Of a stretch of DNA of 64,000 bases, positions 34,998 through 43,313 are shown piece by piece. The notes under the pieces were generated by a model. The model made no database searches, was not told the origin of the DNA, and saw only the letters and a program-made list of their open reading frames with translations. Every line of letters begins with the position of its first letter. The stretch's first letter is position 1. The stretch covers positions 310,001-374,000 of the forward strand of contig QAYZ01000015.1 in NCBI GenBank assembly GCA_003054655.1. The letters are read 5' to 3'. A program made the position numbers and the translations under genes. Origin of the DNA: Spartobacteria bacterium LR76 (GTDB lineage Bacteria > Verrucomicrobiota > Verrucomicrobiia > Chthoniobacterales > Terrimicrobiaceae).

Positions 34998-37676
34998 ATG
35001 ATGATCGTGAGACTCTCCCTGACCGTCTTTCTCGGCTTGTGGCTCCTTTTTGCGCCCCGTGCCTTTGCCGGAGAAAACCTCGTCACCAACTCCGGATTTG
35101 AAAACGGGAATGCACCCTGGCAGGAAAACAACTGGCTGAGAAATGACGCCAGGTTTGAACTCGACCCGGTGAATCCTCATGGAGGAGCATTCAGCTACAA
35201 GATGCATTTCCGCCGGGCGATCGGCGGGTCGGCCTTGCAGTTCTTTTATCCGCAGGTGGCGATCAAGGCCGGACAGACGTTGAAAATCAGCTATTGGGCT
35301 CGCGGTATCAGCAACGGCCCGCCTCTTCACGTCATTCTGCGCAAGGGAAGCGAACCATATACGACTTATTTCCGGGCGGAATCCGTGCCGGTTGAGCAAT
35401 GGCAGGAGTTTTCCTATACCATGACGCTGCCGACATCAATCGACGCCGACAATTCGCAGCTCGTATTTTTGATCAAAGCTCCCGGTCAAGTGTGGATCGA
35501 CGATGTGTCGATCACTGAGCTTCCGTCCGTGGAGGAGGGCGCACCTCCTGTCGTCAGCAGTCTCCGCAATGGATCTTTCGAGGTAGGGCGCGACGGCTGG
35601 ACAGCCACCTTTCGTGAACGGGACTTCGGAACTCTCTGGGAGGAAAGCGGATCAAACAGTCCCTCACCCGAAAGCGCCATCCTCAACATCCGATCTGAGC
35701 CAGGCACCCCGCACGGCCGCAACTTTCTCTCCATGCAGGTCGATCCAAACTGTCGGGCGACGCTTTCCTCGGGATACTTTCCTGCGAGGTATGGCCATCC
35801 CATGCGGCTGAAGTTTTCGCTGCGTTCAGACGGAGAAAAGGAGTTTCAAGTGGCAATCGCGTCAGGGAAGAATGCGAATACACGATTCGACGGACGTACC
35901 ACGCTGAAGGCGACGCCCCAGTGGAAGACCTACGATGTGCCCGTGACGCTCAAGGCGGCTCCAGGCGGAAGCTATTGTATTGACTTTGACTTCAATAATC
36001 CGGGCCGCTACGACCTTGATGCCGTTTCGATTGTCGAAGCTGATCATCCGCCTCGAGAGCTCTTCCCGGCATCCCTTGCCATCGAACCCTCCGCCGATGC
36101 CCCAGCCGCCCATTTGTACGGTCAGCACCAACCGGCAAGGTTTCGCCTCCTCGCGGCGGGAATGCCTCCTCGTCAATCTGTGGACTATCAGGTGACCGCA
36201 TACGATTTCGGCGGCCACCCGATCTCGCAGCAAACCGTGCAGATGCAACCGGATGAGACGGGATTTGGAGAAACGGCATTCACCGTACCCACGGACCGCT
36301 TCGGCGCATTTCGCCTGGAGGCTCGTCGGATCAGCAGCGAAGCCTCGGGATTTCTGTCCTGGATTACGAGCCTCGTCAATGGCCAGCAGAAGCGTGCTCC
36401 CTCGGAGATTGCCGCCGAGCAGATCTACAGCGTCCTTCCCGCGTTGCCGCCGCCCGCCGAGCGGCCTGATTCCTTCTTCGGCGGTCACGTGGACTTCACC
36501 AGCTACAATCTGGAAATCGCACGCAAAGGAGGATTTCGCTGGCTACGCCTTTATCCGCCGCTCAGCACGCTCTGGATGTCGGTCGAACATCACCCCGGAC
36601 AATGGAATTTTCGTACCGAGGGCGCAGATCGCGCACGCAGGGAAGGTTTCCGGTTGCTCGGCGTTTTCGCGACGGCTCCAAGCTTCGCCGCGGACCTGAA
36701 TCCCAAGGATCCCGAGCGCCCACGATGGACCCGCAGCTATCCTCCGGCCGACCTGGCACGCTGGAAGGAATATGTCACACGATGCTTCAATGCGTTTCAC
36801 GCCCAGGTGGAGGCATGGGAGGTCTGGAATGAACCGGATGGCGACTATCTGCGCATCCGTCCCGGTCAGGATAAAGCCGCTGTCTATGCGCAAATCCTCC
36901 AGGCCACCAGGGAAGCCCTTGATGCCAGCGGGAAACCGACCACCCTCATCGGACCAGCTCTCGCCAGCATCAATGCGCCTCTGGGTTGGGAAATCCTGGA
37001 AATGGGAGCCGGTCGATTTCTCGATGCATTCTCATTTCATTTTTACAGCCTGGAGGCAGGCGGGGGATCGCCTGATACGGCATTCGTCACTCCCCTGCTC
37101 GCTCGCTACCGGACATTTTCCAACCGCGAGGGTCTCCCCATGCCGCTCTGGCATACAGAGGGCGGAGCTTTTCTCCAGGGCAGCCAGAGCTGGCTGGAAA
37201 CCTATCGCGTGCCGCATTCTTCGTCCGTGACTCCCTCCGAGGCGGCTGCATCCATGGTCCGGGCAGCGCTTTATTTCAAGGCATCCGGAGTGAAGCGATA
37301 CTTCGACTACCAACTCGGAACCAGTCCCGCAGGACGCAAGGTACACGAAGACATCACCTGCGGGTTTATCGATGTGACCGGCATCCCCGGGCCAGGGATC
37401 GCTGCCCATGCCGCCATGGTAGCCCTTACCGAGGATGCCTCACCGGTGGGATTTGAGAGCCGTGCGATAGGAGATGTCACGATCCAGGTCGCGCGCTTCC
37501 GCTCGGACCATGGCTCAATCGAAGCCTGTTGGTCGGCTGGCGAACTTCCACTTTCACAGGTCTTTCCTGCATCTTCCGTCGTGGAAGTGAAAGATCTCAT
37601 GGGGAACGTCATTCCCTACGATCAGGCTCGAGTCAGCAAGTTCCCTGTCTACATCCGCACCCAGGCAACGCCCTGA
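34998..37676 (+). CDS. Large secreted clan GH-A glycosidase with two beta-sandwich modules
   Basis: An 892-residue exported protein. After a signal peptide (1-24), two carbohydrate-binding-like jelly rolls occur at about 26-175 (NLVTNSGFENGNAPW) and 187-345 (NGSFEVGRDGW). A (beta/alpha)8 catalytic domain follows from about 470. The acid/base Glu is in AWEVWNEPDGDYL (Glu612) and the nucleophile in PLWHTEGGA (Glu721), the classic pair on strands 4 and 7 of clan GH-A. GH39 or GH5-like membership is plausible; the substrate could be a pectin side chain or arabinan/galactan, but I cannot tell. Co-transcribed with the PL22-like gene. Confidence 0.85.
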   Translation: MMIVRLSLTVFLGLWLLFAPRAFAGENLVTNSGFENGNAPWQENNWLRNDARFELDPVNPHGGAFSYKMHFRRAIGGSALQFFYPQVAIKAGQTLKISYWARGISNGPPLHVILRKGSEPYTTYFRAESVPVEQWQEFSYTMTLPTSIDADNSQLVFLIKAPGQVWIDDVSITELPSVEEGAPPVVSSLRNGSFEVGRDGWTATFRERDFGTLWEESGSNSPSPESAILNIRSEPGTPHGRNFLSMQVDPNCRATLSSGYFPARYGHPMRLKFSLRSDGEKEFQVAIASGKNANTRFDGRTTLKATPQWKTYDVPVTLKAAPGGSYCIDFDFNNPGRYDLDAVSIVEADHPPRELFPASLAIEPSADAPAAHLYGQHQPARFRLLAAGMPPRQSVDYQVTAYDFGGHPISQQTVQMQPDETGFGETAFTVPTDRFGAFRLEARRISSEASGFLSWITSLVNGQQKRAPSEIAAEQIYSVLPALPPPAERPDSFFGGHVDFTSYNLEIARKGGFRWLRLYPPLSTLWMSVEHHPGQWNFRTEGADRARREGFRLLGVFATAPSFAADLNPKDPERPRWTRSYPPADLARWKEYVTRCFNAFHAQVEAWEVWNEPDGDYLRIRPGQDKAAVYAQILQATREALDASGKPTTLIGPALASINAPLGWEILEMGAGRFLDAFSFHFYSLEAGGGSPDTAFVTPLLARYRTFSNREGLPMPLWHTEGGAFLQGSQSWLETYRVPHSSSVTPSEAAASMVRAALYFKASGVKRYFDYQLGTSPAGRKVHEDITCGFIDVTGIPGPGIAAHAAMVALTEDASPVGFESRAIGDVTIQVARFRSDHGSIEACWSAGELPLSQVFPASSVVEVKDLMGNVIPYDQARVSKFPVYIRTQATP

Positions 37677-37727
37677 GAAGCAACCTCTGCCGGACCGTTT
37701 CGTCAGCCAAGGTTTCCAGAGGGAAAC

Positions 37728-37809
37728 TGCCCGGAGAGGGACTCGAACCCACACACCTTGCGGTACCAGATCCTAAGTCTGGCGCGTCTGCCAATTCCGC
37801 CATCCGGGC
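37728..37809 (-). tRNA. tRNA-Leu (anticodon UAG)
   Basis: On the minus strand the 82-nt sequence starts GCCCGGATGGCGGAATTGG and pairs with TCCGGGC at the 3' end; the discriminator is A and CCA is not encoded. The anticodon stem-loop CCAGA-CTTAGGA-TCTGG gives anticodon TAG, reading CUN leucine codons. A variable arm is present, as in class II tRNAs. The T-stem GTGGG/CCCTC has one U-U mismatch at its second pair. It lies downstream of the efflux operon on the same strand. Confidence 0.95.
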
Positions 37810-37917
37810 GACGCTGATGCTGCGCGGCCTGCTGGCCGGAAGATCATGGCGGGAGATTCTTCCCTGCCGGGGTTTCCCGCAAGCGTAAAATCCATTCACC
37901 CCGGTCGACCCGACAAC

Positions 37918-39237
37918 TCATTCGTGGCGCAGCGCGTCGATCGGATCGAGAGCGGCGGCGCGGCGAGCGGGGGCGTAGCCAAAAGCGATGCCAACTGCGG
38001 CGGAAAACAGGAAGGCGATCACGTTGATCTTCAGGTCGAAGACGAAAGGCACCTGGATGAGCTGCGCAATGCCCACGCAAAGGCCGAAGGCAACGGCAAT
38101 ACCCACCAGCCCGCCGATGCAGGACAACGTGACCGCCTCCACGAGAAACTGCAGGAGCACCTCGCGAGCGCGGGCGCCGATGGCGAGGCGGATGCCGATT
38201 TCGCGCGTACGCTCGGTCACGCTGACGAGCATGATATTCATGATGCCGATGCCGCCCACGAGCAGGCTCACTCCGGCCACGGCGGCGAGCAGGGTCGTCA
38301 TCATCTGCGTGGAGGCGCTGAGGGTTTCCGCGATCTGGCGGGTATCGAAGACGTTGAAATCATTGTCCTTGTTGCGGTCGAGATTGCGGCGTGCGCGCAT
38401 GAGGGTCGTGATGTCGGAGACGAGGCGGTCGCTATTCGATCCCTCCTTGGCGGAGATGGCGATCTGGGAGACATCGCGCGAGGACGTCCGGCCCGTGAGG
38501 CGACGCTGGAGAGCAGTCAGCGGCATGATGATGGTGTCGTCCTGATTGCCCATGCCGATCTGCCCCTTGGCCGCCAGCACGCCGATGACCTGCACGGTGG
38601 ATGAGTACACCGTATCCGAACTCGTGGAACTGCTGGAGGAGCTGCTCGACGACGATGAGGAGGAGGAGCTTTTGGAGGAGGATGTGGAAGACGACGAGGA
38701 GCTGGGCGCGCCGATGCGGATCAGGCGTCCGATCGGGTTCTCCGAGCCGAACAACTCCTGCTTCGCCGTGTCCCCGATCACGCAGACGGCAGTGCCATCG
38801 CGGAAGTCGTTTTCATCAAAGAAACGCCCCTCGGCGAGTTTCCAGTTATTGATGGTAAAGTACTCCGGAGTCGTCCCGGTCACGCTGGTGGAGCGGGCCT
38901 TCTGGCGGTAGATCGTGCTCAGGCTGGAGCTCTTCACCGGGGCGATGGCCGCAATGCCGTAGACCTGATCGCGCAGAGCGTCGACATCGCGCAGGGTGAA
39001 GTTTGGCACGCCCGCAGAAGACGCTCGCGGGCCGAAGCCCATGCCGGGCCGGAGCATGACGAGATTGCTGCCCAGATTGGAAATCTGGCTCTTCACAGCC
39101 ATGGTCGTTCCCTGGCCAAGCGTCACCATGGTCACGACGGCGGCGACTCCGATGATGACGCCGAGCACGGTGAGAAAGGCCCGCATGAGGTTGCGGCGGA
39201 TCTCCCGGAGCGCGATGAGAAAAGCGTTGCCCAGCAT
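37918..39237 (-). CDS. MacB-type ABC permease with polyserine tract
   Basis: A 439-residue FtsX/MacB permease. TM1 is about 16-40 (LMRAFLTVLGVIIGVAAVVTMV), with the usual four-TM layout; the last three lie at about 320-425 (MMTTLLAAVAGVSLLVGGIGIMNIML, then two more), and the C-terminus ends in RRAAALDPIDALRHE. The periplasmic MacB_PCD domain (about 41-315) carries at residues 179-207 an almost pure serine tract (DNA 38601-38703) made from mixed serine codons. It is the last gene of OMF-adaptor-ATPase-permease, 2 bp after the ATPase. The system probably exports a peptide, lipid or antibiotic with the upstream adaptor and outer-membrane factor. Confidence 0.93.
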   Translation of the reverse strand: MLGNAFLIALREIRRNLMRAFLTVLGVIIGVAAVVTMVTLGQGTTMAVKSQISNLGSNLVMLRPGMGFGPRASSAGVPNFTLRDVDALRDQVYGIAAIAPVKSSSLSTIYRQKARSTSVTGTTPEYFTINNWKLAEGRFFDENDFRDGTAVCVIGDTAKQELFGSENPIGRLIRIGAPSSSSSSTSSSKSSSSSSSSSSSSSSSTSSDTVYSSTVQVIGVLAAKGQIGMGNQDDTIIMPLTALQRRLTGRTSSRDVSQIAISAKEGSNSDRLVSDITTLMRARRNLDRNKDNDFNVFDTRQIAETLSASTQMMTTLLAAVAGVSLLVGGIGIMNIMLVSVTERTREIGIRLAIGARAREVLLQFLVEAVTLSCIGGLVGIAVAFGLCVGIAQLIQVPFVFDLKINVIAFLFSAAVGIAFGYAPARRAAALDPIDALRHE

Positions 39238-39239
39238 GG

Positions 39240-39938
39240 TTATGAGGGTTTGGTTTCGTCCGACGCGATGAGTCCATCCCGGACATGGATGATCCGCCTG
39301 GCATAGGTCGCCACATCATCCTCGTGCGTGACGAGAATGACGGTGATGCCGCGGTCGACATTCAGGCGGGTGAGCAGTTCCATGATCTCCACGGTCGTCT
39401 TGGAATCCAGATTGCCCGTCGGTTCATCTGCGAAGAGCGTCGATGGCGAGGTGACGATGGCGCGCGCGATGGCGACACGCTGCTGCTGGCCGCCGGAGAG
39501 CTCGGCAGGTGTGTTGCGGAGCTTGTTCGGCAATCCCACGGAGGCGAGAGCCTGCGCTGCGAGGTGGTGGCGCTCCGCTCGTGGGATGCCGCGATAGATC
39601 ATGGGCAGCTCGACGTTTTCCAGAGCGCTCGTCCGGGCCAGAAGGTTGAACCCCTGAAAGATGAAGCCCAGCTCCTGTCGGCGCAGCAAGGAGCGTTGAT
39701 CGGCATCCAACTGCTCGACGGCGATGTCCTGGTAAAGATACTGCCCCGAGGTTGGCGTATCGAGGCAGCCGAGGAGGTTCATGAGGGTGGATTTTCCTGA
39801 TCCGCTCGGCCCCATCACCGCGACAAAATCGCCCCGCCGGATCGTGAGGTCGATCCCGCACAAGGCCTGGAACGATGCGTCGCCGGTGCCATAGGTCTTC
39901 GTGATCCCGCGAAGCTCGATGAGCGAGGCATCCGTCAT
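39240..39938 (-). CDS. MacB/LolD-type ABC ATPase
   Basis: A 232-residue ATP-binding protein powering the permease that follows. Walker A is GPSGSGKST, the Q-loop is in LGFIFQGFNLL, the signature is LSGGQQQRVAIARA, Walker B is LFADEPTGNLD, and the switch His is in ILVTHEDDVA. This spelling is typical of the MacB/LolD group. The ATG at 39938 overlaps the adaptor's stop as ATGA (39935-39938). Confidence 0.96.
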   Translation of the reverse strand: MTDASLIELRGITKTYGTGDASFQALCGIDLTIRRGDFVAVMGPSGSGKSTLMNLLGCLDTPTSGQYLYQDIAVEQLDADQRSLLRRQELGFIFQGFNLLARTSALENVELPMIYRGIPRAERHHLAAQALASVGLPNKLRNTPAELSGGQQQRVAIARAIVTSPSTLFADEPTGNLDSKTTVEIMELLTRLNVDRGITVILVTHEDDVATYARRIIHVRDGLIASDETKPS

Positions 39939-41224
39939 TTTGGCGGCACAGCGTAAAGGACCACGGGCATTCCCTCCGCAAGGCCCTCGCCGGAAATCTC
40001 CGTGGCGCGCCCATCGGAGAGGCCTGCCCGGACCGGAACCGGCTGTGGTTTTCCGTCGCGCAAGATCCAGAGGCGCATGGGTCCGGCTGAGCGTGGCGCC
40101 GAGTCCTCGGCAGTCTGCGGCCGGTTGGACTGTCGCCGGGGCGGGCCGGGCACGAGACTTTGGACAAAGGTCTTTTTTTGCTGCGCTCCTGCCTGGGCCT
40201 TTTGAGCCTCCGGATCAAATCGCAAGGCGGCATTTGGCACGAGCAGTACGTCCTTCTGCTCAGCCACGGATATTTCGGCCGTGGCCGTCATCCCCGGACG
40301 CAGGCTCAGGTCGTCATTGGAAACCTCCAGTTCGGTCTTGTAGGTCACCACATTGTCCGTGACGGTCGATCCAAACTCGGCCTTTTTTACCAGCGCCTGG
40401 AAGACGCGGCTTGGCCACGCATCCACCGTGAAGGTTGCTCTTTGGTCCGCCTTGACGCGGCCGATGTCCGCTTCGGCCACCGCCACCTCGAGCTTCATGT
40501 TCTCCAGCTTCTCGGCGACAACAAACAACTCCGGAGCCGTCATGGTTGCCGCAACGGTCTGGCCGGGATCGATATTGCGGGTCAATATGATGCCGTCGAT
40601 GGGCGAGCGAATGACGGCCTTTTCGAGGTCGCTTTCGTTGGCCCCGACATTAGCCTGGGCCTGGCGCACCTCGGCCTCGGCGCTGAGCAGGTCAGCCCTG
40701 GCCCGGTCCGCCGTCGCGACCGCCGTATCCATGGTGGCCTGCGAGGGGAGCTTCCCGCCGCTCGCCTGATGGAGCTTCTTCAGCCGCTCAAGGGCCGCCT
40801 CGCTTTCGGTGACGGTAGCCTGCACCTGCGCCACCTTGGCCTTCGCGGCGGCGGCAGTCGCCCGGCTGCTCTCGGTCTGCTGGTCGAGCTTGCTGGTGTC
40901 GAGTCTGGCCAGCGGCTGCCCCTTGACCACCTGGTCGTTGGTATCGACAAAGACCTCTTTGATCGTGCCCGAGAGCTCACTGCCCACCGTGACCTCATTG
41001 GTTGGCTCCAGATTGCCCGTGGCATTGACGGTCACCCGTATGCTTCCTCGGGTGATCGGCTCGGTCACATAGGTGGTCTGCTTTTCGCCGCCGGCAGAGA
41101 GCTTCCAGGCGAGAACGCCCAGCACAACAGCCAGGACGCCGCCCGCTATCACAAAGATCCGCCAGCGTCCGGATGAGCGCTTTTCCGCCTTCAGCAGGTC
41201 GGCGAGTTCCGGGTTGCTACTCAT
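39935..41224 (-). CDS. Periplasmic adaptor subunit (MacA/RND type)
   Basis: A 429-residue membrane-fusion protein. One N-terminal TM (RIFVIAGGVLAVVLGVLAW) is followed by a lipoyl half (GNLEPTNEVTVGSELSGTIKEVFVDTND), a helical hairpin (SSRATAAAAKAKVAQVQATVTESEAAL), the second half with GIILTRNIDPGQTVAATMTAP, and a beta-barrel domain. The C-terminal tail has an extra Gln/Pro-rich linker (RRQSNRPQTAEDSAPRS). I chose the ATG at 41224 because it forms ATGA with the OMF stop. It links the inner-membrane permease to the outer-membrane factor. Confidence 0.94.
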   Translation of the reverse strand: MSSNPELADLLKAEKRSSGRWRIFVIAGGVLAVVLGVLAWKLSAGGEKQTTYVTEPITRGSIRVTVNATGNLEPTNEVTVGSELSGTIKEVFVDTNDQVVKGQPLARLDTSKLDQQTESSRATAAAAKAKVAQVQATVTESEAALERLKKLHQASGGKLPSQATMDTAVATADRARADLLSAEAEVRQAQANVGANESDLEKAVIRSPIDGIILTRNIDPGQTVAATMTAPELFVVAEKLENMKLEVAVAEADIGRVKADQRATFTVDAWPSRVFQALVKKAEFGSTVTDNVVTYKTELEVSNDDLSLRPGMTATAEISVAEQKDVLLVPNAALRFDPEAQKAQAGAQQKKTFVQSLVPGPPRRQSNRPQTAEDSAPRSAGPMRLWILRDGKPQPVPVRAGLSDGRATEISGEGLAEGMPVVLYAVPPK

Positions 41225-42678
41225 AGCGGTTCCCACCCTCCTCCGAGTGATTTGTAGAGTTGCACATAAGATTTTACCTGGTCCGCCTCCGTATTGACGC
41301 GTTCCTCCTCGACGCTGAGCTGAGTGCGCTGGGTCTCGAGGACGGTGAGGAGTTCCACCTCGCCGGCCTGGTACTGCTGGGTGGCCAGTTGAGAGGCCTC
41401 CTGCGCTGCGGCATCAGCCTTGCGCAGGGTCTCCAGCCGCTCGGCGGTCTTGCGAGTCGCCACCAGGGCGTCTTCGACCTCGGAGAGAGCGGTCAGCACG
41501 GTGGACTGGTAGGAGTAGACGGCCTGTTTCGCCAGTTCCTCGTTGATATGGATGTTGGCCGTGATGGCCCCTCCTTCAAAAATGGGCTGAGCGAGGCTGG
41601 CGATCAGGCTGCCGGCGAGGGTGCGGGCGGCTGCCTCCGGAGAGAAAATCGTGCCGGTGCGGAGAGCTTCCAGACCGAGGGAACCATCGAGATTGATCGT
41701 CGGGAACCGCTCGAGCTCCGCCGCCGTCTTGCGATAGTACGCGGCCAGCACGCCATTCACGGCAGCACGCACGTCGGGCCGGTTGTTCAGGGCATCCGCC
41801 GGTATGCCTACCGCGATACGAGCCGGCACGCGAGGAATCCTGCCCGGACGATCCAGGAGGCGGTCAAGCGCGCCCGGAGTCTGGCCGCAAAGCACGGCCA
41901 GTTGGTTCTTTGTTTCGGAAATCGTCTGCTCCAGGGATGGAATGGCCGCGCGGGCCTGCTCCAGCGTGCTGACGGCCTGCTGGAGCTCCAGCGTATCGCT
42001 GACTCCCGCCTCCTGCTGCCAGCGGGTGATCTCGGTGGTTTCGCGCCGGGTTTCGATATTGCGGCGCAGGACGTCGAGCCGGGTCTGGGCCGCCCGGTAG
42101 GTGATGTAAGCGGACGCCACATCTCCCGTCAGCGTGACCTGGGCCGCATAGTAGTTGTCGATCGTCTGCTGCACATCCTTGGTGGCGGCAGAGAGGTTCT
42201 GCATCTGCCGGCCAAAGAGATCCACCTCCCAGGTCATGTCCAGGGAAAGATTGTACGTCTCACTGCGGGTAACCAACCCGGTGCTCTGCTCGTCGCGGCG
42301 CTGGATACGGTCGGAGGTATTTCCCGTCACAGAGGGAAGCAGGCCGGCCAGTTGCACGCTGCGTTCGCCCCGCGATTGAGCCACCTTGGAAATCGCCGTC
42401 TTGATGTCGGGACTCGATGCCATCGCCTTGGCAATCAACTCATCGAGCGTGGAATCGCCGAACCGCTTCCACCACTCCTTCAACGCCGCCGTATCAAGCG
42501 CTCCGCCTGCCTGGCTGGAGCCTTTCCACTTCCCAGGCACATCGACCGAATCCCGCCACTGGCCGCCGGGCGTCGAACAGGCCGCAAGCGCCACACAAGC
42601 ACACCAGGCTGCAATCCTTGCCAGCCACAACCCGGCACGCGGTGCTACACGGGATCTCAGCGGTCTCCGAGGCCTCAA
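41221..42678 (-). CDS. Outer-membrane efflux lipoprotein (OprM/NodT type)
   Basis: A 485-residue TolC-like protein forming the outer channel. The signal peptide ends in a lipobox (VALAACS), as in NodT/OprM proteins, and two OEP repeats follow, with conserved IPADALNNRPDVRAA and LEDVEALVAT-like sequence (TALSEVEDALVATRKTAERL). The assigned start is TTG 42678; an internal TTG in GLWL is an alternative, so the start is unsure. First gene of the efflux operon, divergent from marR. Confidence 0.92.
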   Translation of the reverse strand: MRPRRPLRSRVAPRAGLWLARIAAWCACVALAACSTPGGQWRDSVDVPGKWKGSSQAGGALDTAALKEWWKRFGDSTLDELIAKAMASSPDIKTAISKVAQSRGERSVQLAGLLPSVTGNTSDRIQRRDEQSTGLVTRSETYNLSLDMTWEVDLFGRQMQNLSAATKDVQQTIDNYYAAQVTLTGDVASAYITYRAAQTRLDVLRRNIETRRETTEITRWQQEAGVSDTLELQQAVSTLEQARAAIPSLEQTISETKNQLAVLCGQTPGALDRLLDRPGRIPRVPARIAVGIPADALNNRPDVRAAVNGVLAAYYRKTAAELERFPTINLDGSLGLEALRTGTIFSPEAAARTLAGSLIASLAQPIFEGGAITANIHINEELAKQAVYSYQSTVLTALSEVEDALVATRKTAERLETLRKADAAAQEASQLATQQYQAGEVELLTVLETQRTQLSVEEERVNTEADQVKSYVQLYKSLGGGWEPL

Positions 42679-42709
42679 AAATTCGTCCTTTCGTTGGAAG
42701 ACAAAGTCA

Positions 42710-42722
42710 TTGATAATGTCAA
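42710..42722. promoter_or_regulatory. MarR operator candidate 1
   Basis: TTGATAATGTCAA is a near-perfect palindrome (TTGAtA-A-TGTCAA) between marR and the efflux operon. It is repeated, more perfectly, 32 bp away at 42742. Confidence 0.55.
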
Positions 42723-42725
42723 CAT

Positions 42726-43211
42726 ATGCGTCGCAGATCGTTTGACAATGTCAACCACAAATCCCTCAGCAAGTCCGAGCAGGTCTTTGAGGCGATTCAT
42801 CACGTGACGCATCTCATTCGCTCGGGAATCTTCCGGGTCCTGCGCGACAGCCCGTACACGCTGACGCATCTTGAGGGAAAGGTTCTTGGCTATTTCTCCT
42901 GGCATCCCGGCTCCACTCTGGGAGACGCGGCGGAGGATATGGCCAAGGATAGAGGGCAGCTCGCAAAGGTGATTCGCAACCTCCGGGAATACGGGCTGCT
43001 GACCTCCCTGGCAGACGAGACCGACCGTCGTAAAATCAAGCTGGTTCCGACTCCGCAGGGGGAAGAGATTCATAATATGGTGCGAAAGGAGATCAGCCGC
43101 CTTTCGGAGATCGCGATTCAGGGACTCGATGCCGGACAAAGGCGGTCCCTCATCGCCACCCTGGCCCGCATTCAAACCAATCTCGAGGCATCCTTCTCCG
43201 AGAACGATTGA
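42726..43211 (+). CDS. MarR-family transcriptional regulator
   Basis: A 161-residue winged-helix regulator. The helix-turn-helix and wing region (about 55-110) reads TLGDAAEDMAKDRGQLAKVIRNLREYGLLTSLADETDRRKIKLVPTPQG, including the DxRxxxLxLT-type wing (DRRKIKLVPTPQG). It probably represses the divergent efflux operon. The ATG at 42726 is the only good start; two palindromic operator candidates lie at 42710-42722 and 42742-42754, the second inside its first codons, which suggests autorepression. Confidence 0.93.
   Translation: MRRRSFDNVNHKSLSKSEQVFEAIHHVTHLIRSGIFRVLRDSPYTLTHLEGKVLGYFSWHPGSTLGDAAEDMAKDRGQLAKVIRNLREYGLLTSLADETDRRKIKLVPTPQGEEIHNMVRKEISRLSEIAIQGLDAGQRRSLIATLARIQTNLEASFSEND
42742..42754. 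promoter_or_regulatory. MarR operator candidate 2
   Basis: TTGACAATGTCAA is a perfect 6-bp inverted repeat around one base. It lies within the first ten codons of marR and 64 bp from the OMF start. On the minus strand it also spells TTGACA, the consensus -35, so binding would block the efflux promoter. Confidence 0.6.
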
Positions 43212-43313
43212 AAGCGGCGGCAGCGTTCTTGGTATACTCACCTCCATGGAACCCGGCTTCTCGCCTCGGGTTTTGAAAAACATGGAAAATCCCAGCCGCG
43301 CCTGAAGCCCGAG

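Noticed and set aside
38601-38703. Trinucleotide slippage repeat
   Set aside because: Serine codons are mixed, so there is no simple DNA repeat; treated as a protein-level feature.
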